Below are positions 18,790 through 26,490 of a stretch of DNA of 28,182 bases, one piece after another; the first letter of the stretch is position 1, and each line of letters opens with the position of its first letter. The position numbers and the translations under genes were made by a program. The notes beneath the pieces were generated by a model. The model was not told the DNA's origin, made no database searches, and saw only the letters and a list, made by a program, of their open reading frames with translations. This DNA comes from a virus: the IMG/VR virus record IMGVR_UViG_3300020215_000121, positions 1 to 28,182 of that record. The stretch is one strand, 5' to 3'.

Positions 18790-19316
18790 GCGGCATTCAA
18801 GGGAAAGCATGTATTGCCGCATCTCGGCTTGAGCGGGCTGGAATCAAAGCCATGGGAAACGAGGGCTTCAAAAGCTTGGCCGCGAAGATCGCCAATCACA
18901 TCGGCATTCACCGGCCGCAGTCTAGGAAGGCGTGTAAGAAGTTGATTATTGCGTTCGCGGCGGAAGCGGAGGTTACGCGCAGAGATCATGCCGTTAAGGC
19001 CGTTGATTCCTTCGTGACGTCAGACGCATTCCTCCGCAGCTATGAGTGGAGGCGATTGCGCATGGTGGTTTTGAAGCGTGACGGTGCGAGGTGCCGCGCG
19101 TGCGGAGCTACGCCAAGCGATGGAGTTCGCATGAATGTGGACCACATCAAGCCGAGAAGGAAGTACCCGGAGTTGGCGCTCGAAGCGGACAACTTGCAGG
19201 TGCTATGCGAAGAGTGCAATCACGGCAAGGGCAACTGGGACGAAACGGATTGGCGTGGTGAATGCATTGATGATGAATTAGCGCGGTCTCATATGCGAGA
19301 GATCGCGGCATCGTGA
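18786..19316 (+). CDS. HNH endonuclease
   Basis: The GTG at 18786 overlaps the ninB stop (GTGA). The C-terminal domain has RCRACGA (C-x2-C), NVDHIKPRR (catalytic Asp-His), ADNLQVLCEECNHGKGN (Asn, C-x2-C, His): a complete zinc-stabilised HNH nuclease. The N-terminal 75 residues are basic and helical. Base composition is visibly lower in GC than in neighbours, hinting at separate origin. It could be a recombination nuclease or a free-standing homing-like enzyme. It is not beside the terminase as packaging HNH proteins usually are. Confidence 0.85.
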   Translation: MSGIQGKACIAASRLERAGIKAMGNEGFKSLAAKIANHIGIHRPQSRKACKKLIIAFAAEAEVTRRDHAVKAVDSFVTSDAFLRSYEWRRLRMVVLKRDGARCRACGATPSDGVRMNVDHIKPRRKYPELALEADNLQVLCEECNHGKGNWDETDWRGECIDDELARSHMREIAAS

Positions 19317-19621
19317 ACTTCTACGTCGCTCTTCTGATGGGCGAGATCAAGCGTGAGAAACTGCCCATGCCTATCCCAGAGCACCGCTTCGACAAGGTCC
19401 GCCGTTGGCGTTTCGACCTCGCTTGGCCCGAGCAGAAGATCGGCCTCGAGGTTGACGGGGCGGTGTACGCACAGGGCAGGCATACCCGCGGCGCAGGATT
19501 CGAGAAAGACACCGAGAAATTCAACGAGGCGGTGCTGCAGGGCTGGCGGGTACTGCGCTATTCGACCGGCCAGGTAAAGCAGGGGATTCCAATTCTCGAC
19601 CTCAAGCGGGTGTTCGCGTGA
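19313..19621 (+). CDS. Vsr/DUF559-like endonuclease fold protein (102 aa)
   Basis: The GTG at 19313 overlaps the HNH stop (GTGA). The core RWRFDLAWPEQKIGLEVDGAVY provides the acidic D...E-x-D of a PD-(D/E)XK/Vsr-like site, followed by GRHTRGAGFEKDTEKFNEAV and GWRVLRYSTGQV, the layout of small DUF559-type nucleases common in phages. It may act as a nicking or junction-resolving enzyme; a RusA-type resolvase is otherwise absent from the window. Substrate unknown. Confidence 0.75.
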   Translation: MNFYVALLMGEIKREKLPMPIPEHRFDKVRRWRFDLAWPEQKIGLEVDGAVYAQGRHTRGAGFEKDTEKFNEAVLQGWRVLRYSTGQVKQGIPILDLKRVFA

Positions 19622-19827
19622 CCGGCTGGCTTGCGCCCCTCAATTTCGTGCCGCCTCCCAAGCCACCCGAGCGCAAGCGTGGGCATGGCAAGGGCGGCCT
19701 GATGCCCAAGCGTCAGGTGGTCATCAAGGGAAAGACCTACCGCTCGATGACCGAGGCGGCGCGGGCACTGCGGTGCAGCTACTCCAAGATCTACCGCCTC
19801 ATAGGCGAGAGTTGGCGGGTGCCGTGA
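19618..19827 (+). CDS. Small NUMOD1-like DNA-binding protein (69 aa)
   Basis: The GTG at 19618 overlaps the previous stop (GTGA). A Pro/Lys/Arg-rich N-terminus is followed by VVIKGKTYRSMTEAARALRC and YSKIYRLIGE, which fits the NUMOD1-type HTH module (strand, S-x-TEAA helix, recognition helix) often attached to homing endonucleases. Here it stands alone, two genes downstream of the HNH enzyme. Function inferred as DNA binding. Confidence 0.6.
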   Translation: MTGWLAPLNFVPPPKPPERKRGHGKGGLMPKRQVVIKGKTYRSMTEAARALRCSYSKIYRLIGESWRVP

Positions 19828-20234
19828 GCGTGTCGAACGCCGGCGCGTGGCAGGCCATCCTAGACCTCGCCCACCTAACCAAGGGCTGGAGCACCGAGGA
19901 TCTGAACAACGGCGCCGACGAGGCCGCCATTCGCCTGTGGGAGGACGCTCAGAGGCATCGCCAGGCTGGGAGGCTACCGGCGGCAGACGAGTACGAGCTC
20001 GCCGCCAGGTGCATCGTGGAGCGTTTCAGGCGGGACGAGAACACGCTCACCGCCTACCGGGAGGACATCCGCATCCTGCAAGGCAAGGTCGATGCCGCTT
20101 GGGAGACGCGCCGCGTCCTGCAGTGGGCCATCAAGGCGACCGAGGGGCGCACGCGCGCAATCCTTGAAGCCGTGCAGGCCGGCAAGACCTTCGCAGAGGC
20201 GGTGGCAGAGAACCCCGACCCGGAGATGGTGTGA
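19824..20234 (+). CDS. Phage protein of unknown function (136 aa)
   Basis: The GTG at 19824 overlaps the previous stop (GTGA). The protein is largely helical and acidic (DEYELAARCIVERFRRDENT, EDIRILQGKVDAAWETRRVL), with a long coiled-coil-like segment in the second half. No motif recognised. Its position near the end of the replication and recombination operon is typical of accessory genes. Confidence 0.7.
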   Translation: MSVSNAGAWQAILDLAHLTKGWSTEDLNNGADEAAIRLWEDAQRHRQAGRLPAADEYELAARCIVERFRRDENTLTAYREDIRILQGKVDAAWETRRVLQWAIKATEGRTRAILEAVQAGKTFAEAVAENPDPEMV

Positions 20235-20431
20235 ACTGGCCGAGGATGATCGACGAGCTCCAGGAGGTCGGCGTGACGCTCGAGCGCATTGCCGACGCCT
20301 TGGGGATCTCAGTCCGCATGGTCTGCTACCTCAAAGCCACCGGATGCGACCCGAAGCACTCCACCGGCGAGAGGCTGAAGGAACTGCACGCCAAGCACGT
20401 TCCACATGGAACAGTGCAATCAGTTTCATAG
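20231..20431 (+). CDS. Small HTH protein (66 aa)
   Basis: The GTG at 20231 overlaps the previous stop (GTGA). TLERIADALGISVRMVCYLK at about 16-35 is a clear helix-turn-helix. It is the last gene before the terminator region and packaging genes, the place where lambda carries its late regulator Q, but at 66 residues it is too short for Q and no homology is claimed. Its 3' end holds a perfect GTTCCA-CA-TGGAAC dyad. Confidence 0.65.
   Translation: MNWPRMIDELQEVGVTLERIADALGISVRMVCYLKATGCDPKHSTGERLKELHAKHVPHGTVQSVS
20399..20412. promoter_or_regulatory. Palindrome GTTCCA-CA-TGGAAC
   Basis: A perfect 6-bp inverted repeat with a 2-bp centre lies in the last codons of the small HTH gene, about 160 bp before the packaging operon. 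It could be an operator for that HTH protein. Only the symmetry is seen. Confidence 0.3.
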
Positions 20432-20459
20432 AAATGCACTTCATTGCGGAGAAAAGATT

Positions 20460-20477
20460 GAGCGTGTGATAACGCTC
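20460..20477. promoter_or_regulatory. Dyad GAGCGT/ACGCTC before the packaging operon
   Basis: GAGCGT (20460-20465) and ACGCTC (20472-20477) form a 6-bp inverted repeat with a 6-base loop, just upstream of a 30-codon frame and the terminator. A weak TTGCGG...GATAAC promoter-like pair (about 20444-20472) overlaps it. Operator, promoter control site or RNA hairpin are all possible. Confidence 0.3.
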
Positions 20478-20479
20478 TC

Positions 20480-20572
20480 GTGACAGAGACGAAGGAAGAA
20501 GCACCCACGGCTACTCCTCCTCCCTCAGGCCGTGTATTTGCCCGCGCCGGTCGCGGGCTTTTTTTCGCATGA
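20480..20572 (+). CDS. Possible leader peptide frame through a terminator (30 aa)
   Basis: A 30-codon frame starts with GTG at 20480 (MTETKEEAPTATPPPSG...) and stops at 20570-20572, inside the ATG of the next gene (ATGA). It crosses the whole intrinsic terminator at 20541-20565. No ribosome binding site is clear. If translated, it would couple translation to the next gene, whose own binding site is missing, and ribosomes could disturb terminator folding. Speculative. Confidence 0.3.
   Translation: MTETKEEAPTATPPPSGRVFARAGRGLFFA
20541..20565 (+). terminator. Rho-independent terminator before the packaging genes
   Basis: CCCGCG (20541-20546), loop CCGGT and CGCGGG (20552-20557), then C and a run of T to 20565, form a standard intrinsic terminator for rightward transcripts. 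It ends only 3 bases before the next ATG. Confidence 0.88.
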
Positions 20573-20940
20573 GCGAGATCGCGGAAGTCGTCAACATCCT
20601 CGACCCGGACAAGCTCGAGAAGCGTGTCCTGGCGCTTATCACCTTGCGCGATCGCATGTCCATCCCGCCGGACGTGATCTACCAGGCGATCCTCGACCCG
20701 CAGCGCTTCAGCCCGTCGCGCCTCTACCTGCATTTCGACCGCAAGAATCAGATCTTCGGTGACATCCACGGTTGGTTCCCGGTGCGCTCCATCAACGTGG
20801 TGGAGGTGCTGTGCGAGTGCGACGAGCGCGGTGTGGCGGGGGGGCAGGACTCGATCTACTACGTCCCGGCACGAGGCCCTGAACTGGCGGTGGTGAACGG
20901 TGGCATCCAGGCCTACCCGGGCTGCGCGCAGGAGGCTTGA
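20569..20940 (+). CDS. Phage protein of unknown function upstream of terminase (123 aa)
   Basis: The ATG at 20569 follows the terminator T-run by 3 bases, so no normal ribosome binding site exists; translation may be coupled to the 30-codon leader frame. The protein begins with helices (DPDKLEKRVLALITLRDRMS) and has a beta-rich centre (LYLHFDRKNQIFGDIHGWFP). No family recognised. First gene of the packaging and head operon. Confidence 0.65.
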   Translation: MSEIAEVVNILDPDKLEKRVLALITLRDRMSIPPDVIYQAILDPQRFSPSRLYLHFDRKNQIFGDIHGWFPVRSINVVEVLCECDERGVAGGQDSIYYVPARGPELAVVNGGIQAYPGCAQEA

Positions 20941-21213
20941 TTGGCTGCTCGCTTGCGCGCACGGCACCAAGATGAGATCAGGGCCAAGATCCAAGCGAGT
21001 CAGCTTGTCAACCGGCTTACGGATCACGCACTTGGCAAGGTGGAGCTTTCCGCTACCCAAGTGCGAGCCATCGAAATCCTGCTGCGCAAGTGCGTGGCTG
21101 ACCTAACAAGCGTGGAGCACACCGGTGAGGTGGCCCACCGCTACATCGCTGAAGTGCCAGCCGAGGCAAAGGACTCCGCTGCGTGGGAGCGCGAGAACCG
21201 GACGCTTCAGTAA
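20941..21213 (+). CDS. terS: Probable terminase small subunit (90 aa)
   Basis: The TTG at 20941 directly follows the previous TGA. The product has a basic N-terminus (AARLRARHQDEIRAKIQASQ) and a helical middle LVNRLTDHALGKVELSATQVRAIEILLRK, which resembles small DNA-packaging proteins encoded just before TerL in many phages. Expected role: bind phage DNA (cos or pac) and load it on the large subunit. It overlaps the large-subunit start by 31 bases. Confidence 0.7.
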   Translation: MAARLRARHQDEIRAKIQASQLVNRLTDHALGKVELSATQVRAIEILLRKCVADLTSVEHTGEVAHRYIAEVPAEAKDSAAWERENRTLQ

Positions 21214-22652
21214 CGATATGGCGCCCGCAACCCGGACCCCAGACGTCACTCCTCACATGCCCAGTCTTCGAGGTGTTCTATGGCGGGGCTAGGGGTGGCG
21301 GGAAGACAGACGGCATGCTGGGCGAGTGGCTGGCGCACGCTGGCCGCTTCGGTGACAAGGCCTCTGGCATCGTCGTTCGGCGTGAGCGAGAGCAGCTTAT
21401 CGACACCATCGAGCGCGCGAAGCAGATTTTCATCCCGCTTGGCGCCAAGTTCACCGACCATCCGCCGCGGTTCAGGTTTCCTGACGGAGCTCGCCTCATT
21501 TTTCAGTACCTCGAGCGCGACGCTGACGCTGAAAACTATCAGGGACATTCCTACACGCGGGTCTACGTCGAGGAAATCGGCAACTTCCCTGACCCCAAGC
21601 CTGTGCTCAAGATGATGGCGACACTGCGCTCGGCGCATGGGGTGCCGTGCCGATTTAGGGCTACTGGGAACCCTGGTGGTCCTGGGCATCAGTGGGTGCG
21701 CGCGCGGTACATCGACCCGGCGCCCAAGGGGTTCAAGGTCATCCCCACCGAGTTCGTGAACCCGTTCACCAATGAGCGGGTGTCGCGCGAGCGGGTGTAC
21801 ATCCCAGCCAGGCTGAAGGACAACAAGTACCTCGGCTCAGACTACGTCGCAAACCTGCAGATGAGCGGCGCCCCAGAGTTGGTCCGCGCGTGGCTAGAGG
21901 GCGATTGGACCGTCATCGCAGGGTCGTTCTTCCCCGAGTTCTCGCTGCTGCGCCATGTCGTGGCGCCTATTCCGCTGCCGGCGCATTGGACGCGCTTCAG
22001 GGCGTGCGACTGGGGTTCAGCGAAGCCGTTCTCTGTCGGCTGGTACGCGATCAGCGATGGCGAGTTGCCGCAGTTCCCGCGCGGCGCGCTGGTGAAGTAT
22101 CGGGAGTGGTACGGGGTCCGCATCAAGCCGGATGGCTCCTATGAGCCCAATGTGGGCGTGAAGATGACCGCCGAGGAAGTGGCGGCCGGCATCTTGGAGC
22201 GAGAGCAGGGCGAGGAAATCAACATCACCCATTCGGTCATCGACCCGGCTGCGTATGCAGAGAACGGCGGCCCGTCAATCGCGGAGCGCATGTATCGCGC
22301 CGGAGTCAAGTTCAGACCAGCGGACAACAAGCGCGTAGCGATGAAGGGGGCGTTAAGCGGCTGGGATCAACTGCGCGCGAGACTCAAGGGAAATGGCGAG
22401 CGAGCCATGCTCTACTTCTTCGCCACCTGCGTTCATACGATCCGTACCCTGCCAGCGCTACAGCATGATGCAGCGAAGCCTGAGGATGTCGATACCGAGG
22501 GCGAGGACCACGCTCCAGACGAAACGCGCTACGCCTGCATGTCGAGGCCGTTCGTGCGCGTGGACGAGCCGGCCGGCACGCCACCGCGCTTCTTCGAATC
22601 CCTATCGCTTGACGAGCTCTGGCAAGACCAACCGAGAGAAGTGAGGATCTGA
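21183..22652 (+). CDS. terL: Terminase large subunit
   Basis: The 489-residue packaging motor has an N-terminal ATPase with Walker A-type GGARGGGKT (34-42) and Walker B with catalytic Glu in VYVEE (127-131), and a coupling motif near ATGNPGG (160-166). The C-terminal RNaseH-like nuclease has ACDWGSAKPF (Asp276), SVIDPAAYAENGG (Asp354) and HAPDETRYAC as the third acidic site. It drives ATP-powered DNA translocation into the prohead and cuts the concatemer. The GTG at 21183 is preceded by AAAGGA 9 bases away. Confidence 0.95.
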   Translation: MGAREPDASVTIWRPQPGPQTSLLTCPVFEVFYGGARGGGKTDGMLGEWLAHAGRFGDKASGIVVRREREQLIDTIERAKQIFIPLGAKFTDHPPRFRFPDGARLIFQYLERDADAENYQGHSYTRVYVEEIGNFPDPKPVLKMMATLRSAHGVPCRFRATGNPGGPGHQWVRARYIDPAPKGFKVIPTEFVNPFTNERVSRERVYIPARLKDNKYLGSDYVANLQMSGAPELVRAWLEGDWTVIAGSFFPEFSLLRHVVAPIPLPAHWTRFRACDWGSAKPFSVGWYAISDGELPQFPRGALVKYREWYGVRIKPDGSYEPNVGVKMTAEEVAAGILEREQGEEINITHSVIDPAAYAENGGPSIAERMYRAGVKFRPADNKRVAMKGALSGWDQLRARLKGNGERAMLYFFATCVHTIRTLPALQHDAAKPEDVDTEGEDHAPDETRYACMSRPFVRVDEPAGTPPRFFESLSLDELWQDQPREVRI

Positions 22653-22921
22653 TGGCTCAACCCGTCATTCAAGCAGGCCAGTACAAGAACATCACCAGCA
22701 GCGCAGCGGTGTCCGCCGGCGCGGGCCAGTTGATCGGGTTCTACGTGAACTCCACCACCGGCGGAACAATCGTCCTGCGCGATGGTGGCGCCTCCGGTAC
22801 GGTGATGAGCGGAACGATCACGCCAGCCATCGGGTTCCATCCATTCCCGGCGACCTTCGGCACCAGCCTGCATGCCACGCTCGCAAACGTCATCGACGTG
22901 ACGTTCTTCTTCACGAACTAA
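22652..22921 (+). CDS. Small beta-rich structural-like protein (89 aa)
   Basis: The ATG at 22652 overlaps the TerL stop by one base. The whole product is beta-strand-like with Gly/Thr-rich turns (AQPVIQAGQYKNITSS, STTGGTIVLRDGGASGTVM, HATLANVIDVTFFF), as in small phage virion or decoration proteins. Between terminase and portal such genes are found in several phages, without known role. Confidence 0.65.
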   Translation: MAQPVIQAGQYKNITSSAAVSAGAGQLIGFYVNSTTGGTIVLRDGGASGTVMSGTITPAIGFHPFPATFGTSLHATLANVIDVTFFFTN

Positions 22922-24832
22922 GTGGCGAAGGCGGCAAAAACGCAGCAGGACGGCCGGCGCGATAAGGCCGAGTTCTGGCTTGGGGAGATCTCCAAGGCCG
23001 AGGACTCGCTCAAGGAGTGGCACGACCGCGGCAAGAGGGTGGTGGACCGCTACCGCGACGACCGCACCTACCGCACCAAGGCGAAGCGGCAGTTCAACAT
23101 CCTCTGGTCGAACGTACAGGTGTTGAAGCCCGCGCTCTACGGCCGCATGCCGAAGCCCGAGGTGTCGCGCCGCTACAAGGACCAGGATCCGGTCGGGCGC
23201 ATCGCCGCCACCATGCTCGAGCGCTGCCTCGAGTACGAGATCGAGCAGTACCCGGATTTCAATGCCGCGATGTCGGGAGCGGTGGAGGACAGGCTCCTCC
23301 CTGGCCGCGGCGTGGCGTGGATCCGCTACGAGCCCAAGATCAACACCGAAGAGCAGGTTTCGGAGGACGTCGATGCGCAGCTTGAGACGCTGGCTTACGA
23401 ATGCGCTCCGTGCGATTACGTCAACTGGCAGGACTTCCTCCACAACCCCGCAAGGACGTGGGACGAGGTCTGGTGGGTGGCACGTCGGGTGTGGTTATCG
23501 AAGTCGGAAGGCGTTGAGCGCTTTGGCGAGATCTTCGCCACGGTCCCGATAGAGCAGAAGAAGGACCGCACCGCGGACAAGGAGACGCCCAAGGACGCTC
23601 TTTCCCAGAAGGCGCAGGTGTGGGAGATCTGGGACAAGACGTCGAAGTCGGTGGTGTGGGTTGCCAAGGGCTTCCCGCTGCCCTTGGATGAGAAGCCCGA
23701 CCCGCTGCAGTTGGAGAAGTTCTTCCCCTGCCCGAAGCCGATCTTCGCCACGACCACGACTGGCTCGCTCGTCCCGGTGCCGGATTATTGCGAGTACCAG
23801 GACCAGGCGGAAGAACTCGACGTCATCACGCAGCGCATCCACCTGCTCACGAGGGCCCTGAAGCTCCGCGGCGGCTACAACGCCGAGTTCAAGGAACTCA
23901 AGCGTCTGCTGAACGAGACCGACGACAACGAGCTCATCCCGGTGTCGTCGTGGGCGGCCTTTGCTGAGAAGGGCGGCCTCAAGGGGGCGATTGACTGGCT
24001 CCCGATCAAGGACGTGGCGATCGTGCTCGAGGGCCTGTTCAAGGCTCGGCAGGAGTGCCTGCAGGTGATCTACCAGACGGTGGGCCTCTCGGACATCATC
24101 AGGGGGTCTAGCGACCCCGACGAGACGCTGGGGGCGCAGCAGTTGAAGGCGAACTTCGGGTCGTTGAGGCTGCGGTCCACGCAGACCGAGGTGGCGACGT
24201 TTGCCACCGAGCTCCTGCGGCTGAAGGCCGAGGTGATCTGCGGGTTCTACTCGCCCCAGACCATCGTGACGATGTCCGGCATCGCCGACACCACGGACGG
24301 GCAGGACCAGGCGCAGGTGGAGCAGGCCATCCAACTGCTGAAGAGCAGGGAATTGCGCGGCTTCCGCATCGCCATCGAGGCCGACACCCTCGCCCAGATC
24401 GACGAGACCCAGGAGAAGGCGCAGGCCGCGGAATTCGTGACCTCCATAGGCGGGATTCTCAAGGAGGCGGCGCCGCTTCTGGCACAGGCTCCAACCATGG
24501 CCCCTTTCATAGGGGAGGTGATCCTTTTCGCGGCGCGGAGGATGCGAGCCGGCCGCTCGGTAGAGAAGGCGCTCGAGACGTCGCTGCAGGCCACCATGCA
24601 GGCGATCTCGCAGCCCAAGCCACCCGACCCCAAGCAGGTGGCTGCGGAGGCCACAGCGCAAGCCAAGATGGCCCAGACGGAGACGGAACGCATGGTCGCG
24701 CCGATCAAGGCGCAGGCCGAGCAGACCAAGGCAGTGGCTGGGGTGATCCAAGCGCAGACGGACCTCGAGACCGCGCAGGTGCAGGCCATGACGCCTCAAG
24801 TCATCCCCATGCCTAAGAAGGGGGCGGTGTGA
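22922..24832 (+). CDS. Portal protein (P22-like size and layout)
   Basis: The 636-residue protein directly follows the preceding stop (GTG at 22922, no ribosome binding site seen, so coupled). Features are an N-terminal helical region (AEDSLKEWHDRGKRVVDRYRDD), FNILWSNVQVLKPALYGRMPKPEV, a typical portal segment, and a wing or stem region (about 120-460) with AEELDVITQRIHLLTRALK. A long Ala/Gln/Lys-rich helical C-terminus (about 560-630) resembles the barrel of P22-type portals. It would form the dodecameric DNA channel and tail attachment site at one capsid vertex. Confidence 0.88.
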   Translation: MAKAAKTQQDGRRDKAEFWLGEISKAEDSLKEWHDRGKRVVDRYRDDRTYRTKAKRQFNILWSNVQVLKPALYGRMPKPEVSRRYKDQDPVGRIAATMLERCLEYEIEQYPDFNAAMSGAVEDRLLPGRGVAWIRYEPKINTEEQVSEDVDAQLETLAYECAPCDYVNWQDFLHNPARTWDEVWWVARRVWLSKSEGVERFGEIFATVPIEQKKDRTADKETPKDALSQKAQVWEIWDKTSKSVVWVAKGFPLPLDEKPDPLQLEKFFPCPKPIFATTTTGSLVPVPDYCEYQDQAEELDVITQRIHLLTRALKLRGGYNAEFKELKRLLNETDDNELIPVSSWAAFAEKGGLKGAIDWLPIKDVAIVLEGLFKARQECLQVIYQTVGLSDIIRGSSDPDETLGAQQLKANFGSLRLRSTQTEVATFATELLRLKAEVICGFYSPQTIVTMSGIADTTDGQDQAQVEQAIQLLKSRELRGFRIAIEADTLAQIDETQEKAQAAEFVTSIGGILKEAAPLLAQAPTMAPFIGEVILFAARRMRAGRSVEKALETSLQATMQAISQPKPPDPKQVAAEATAQAKMAQTETERMVAPIKAQAEQTKAVAGVIQAQTDLETAQVQAMTPQVIPMPKKGAV

Positions 24833-25230
24833 GCCTAGAACTGCACCAGGCCGCGCTGGCATTCGCAGCCCACTGGGGACCGACCCTCGGGAAAGGGGTG
24901 TGGGAGGCGTGGCTCGAGAAGCAGGAAGGCCCGCGAGAGGCCCACCACGTCATGCCGGACATCCAGCCATTCGTGGCGAATACCGGCGTGAGGATCGAGA
25001 GCCGGGCGCAGTGGAATGAGCACCTGAAGCGCACTAACAGCGTGGAACTCTCGCGTGCTGACCTCAAGCACCCGAGCGAGGTGCGGATGCCTCACACGAA
25101 AGGGGTGGAGGCGGCAGGCCGGAAGGAAGCCGTGAAGCTGGCGCTGGACAAGATCACCAAGTACGGCAGGCCAAGAAGCGAAGTCCGGGCGCTGCTGGAC
25201 AACGTCGTGCGAGCGAATCGACGCAAATGA
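24829..25230 (+). CDS. Phage head-region protein of unknown function (133 aa)
   Basis: The GTG at 24829 overlaps the portal stop (GTGA). The product is a charged protein with an N-terminal helix (LELHQAALAFAAHWGPTLGK) and a central stretch DIQPFVANTGVRIESRAQWN followed by EHLKRTN, which resembles a short phage motif around a regulatory or assembly protein. The C-terminus is helical and basic. No confident family. Confidence 0.7.
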   Translation: MSLELHQAALAFAAHWGPTLGKGVWEAWLEKQEGPREAHHVMPDIQPFVANTGVRIESRAQWNEHLKRTNSVELSRADLKHPSEVRMPHTKGVEAAGRKEAVKLALDKITKYGRPRSEVRALLDNVVRANRRK

Positions 25231-25259
25231 GCAACCCGCGCCTGTCGGGAGACACGCGC

Positions 25260-25295
25260 AACCCCCGCCTAAAACAGGAGGGCGGGGTTCCTTTT
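25260..25295 (+). terminator. Weak intrinsic terminator-like hairpin before the scaffold gene
   Basis: AACCCC-C-GCC (25260-25269) pairs with GGCGGGGTT (25281-25289) as a 9-bp stem with one bulged C, followed by CCTTTT. The scaffold ribosome binding site AAAGGAAG follows at once and can itself pair with TTCCTT. It may attenuate transcription or translation between portal and scaffold genes. Confidence 0.45.
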
Positions 25296-25306
25296 AAAGG
25301 AAGCAC

Positions 25307-26479
25307 ATGGAGCAAGAACAAGAACTAGTCGTCGAACAGGCCCCGGCGTCGGAGACGCCAACACCAGCGACGCCCAGCGAGGCGCCTGCCGCATCGCCCG
25401 GGGCCGCCCCATCCGAGGTCAAGGCAGACCCCAAGGACCGCCAAGCGGTCATCAAGGAAGCCTTCAGGAAGTCCGAAGCGGCGCGCAAGAACGCTGCCGG
25501 CCGGGAAATCGACGACAAGGGACGCTTCGTCCCGAAGAAAGAGACAACGCAGGCGCCCGCTCCGGCAACGGGCGGGGCGGTCCCGTCTGGTGCCGCGGCA
25601 TCGCCTGCACCTACAGAGCAGAAGGCCATCCCCGCTCCTGCGGGCCTCACCGTCGCCATGAAAGCGCGCTGGGCGCAACTGCCGCCCGAGGTGCAGGCAG
25701 AGCTCGCCCGCCTCGACAGGACAGCGGCAGAGGCCGCCGGGAAGGCCGCACAGCCATACGCCGAGAAGGCGAAGGCGCACGAGGAGATGCAGGCGGTGAT
25801 CGCGCCGTACCTGCCCATGATCCAGGCCGAGGGCGGCACGCCGGCACGAGCCGTGGCCTCCCTCCTCCAGACCGCTGCGCTTCTCAGAACCGGGAGTCCG
25901 CAGCAGAAAACGAATGCAGTACTGCAAATGTGCCAGCAGTTCGGGGTGCAGTTGCCGCAGGGGCAGCAGATTGACCCGCAGGCGCAAGCCATGCCGGACA
26001 TCACCGCTCACCCCTACGTGCAGCAGCTAGCCGGTCGGCTGGAGCAAGTGCACGGGTATCTCACGCAGCAGCAGCAGGCAGAGCAGCAGCGCCTTCAGGA
26101 ATCGAACGCCAAAGCCGTCCAGGACTTCATGGGGGACGTTGACGCAAAGGGTCAACCGAAATTCCCCCTCGAGCCGTCCATGGAGCCTGGCTTCGCCGCC
26201 GAGATCCAGATCACCAAGTCCCTTCACCCGGACTGGGATGCGAGGCGAGTGCTGGAAGCCGCATATGAAAACCTGTCCTGGAAGGAGCCAGCACTACGCC
26301 AGCTTCGCCTGCAAAAGCAGGAGGAGGAGCGCCGGGCCAAGGAACAGGCAGACCTTGCTGCGAAGAAGGCCGCCGCCGTTTCGGTGAAGGGCTCAGGCCC
26401 CGCCTCGGCGCCGGCTTCCGTCGATCCGAAGGACCGCAGGAGCCTGATCGCAAGTCGATTGGGCGCGGTCCGTTCATGA
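25307..26479 (+). CDS. Capsid scaffolding protein (390 aa)
   Basis: ATG with AAAGGAAG four to five bases upstream. The protein is very rich in Ala, Pro, Glu, Gln and Lys: a disordered N-terminus (ASETPTPATPSEAPAASPGA), then helices with Gln-rich coiled-coil (LTQQQQAEQQRLQES) and a basic C-terminal region (LRLQKQEEERRAKEQADLAA). The position between portal and major capsid and this composition are typical of scaffolds that guide prohead assembly and then leave. No catalytic motif, so not a protease fusion. Confidence 0.82.
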   Translation: MEQEQELVVEQAPASETPTPATPSEAPAASPGAAPSEVKADPKDRQAVIKEAFRKSEAARKNAAGREIDDKGRFVPKKETTQAPAPATGGAVPSGAAASPAPTEQKAIPAPAGLTVAMKARWAQLPPEVQAELARLDRTAAEAAGKAAQPYAEKAKAHEEMQAVIAPYLPMIQAEGGTPARAVASLLQTAALLRTGSPQQKTNAVLQMCQQFGVQLPQGQQIDPQAQAMPDITAHPYVQQLAGRLEQVHGYLTQQQQAEQQRLQESNAKAVQDFMGDVDAKGQPKFPLEPSMEPGFAAEIQITKSLHPDWDARRVLEAAYENLSWKEPALRQLRLQKQEEERRAKEQADLAAKKAAAVSVKGSGPASAPASVDPKDRRSLIASRLGAVRS

Positions 26480-26490
26480 AAGGTTAGCAA

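Noticed and set aside
23495-24862. 455-codon minus-strand open frame under the portal gene
   Set aside because: Leu/Arg/His-rich shadow of the portal gene, caused by GC-rich third positions.
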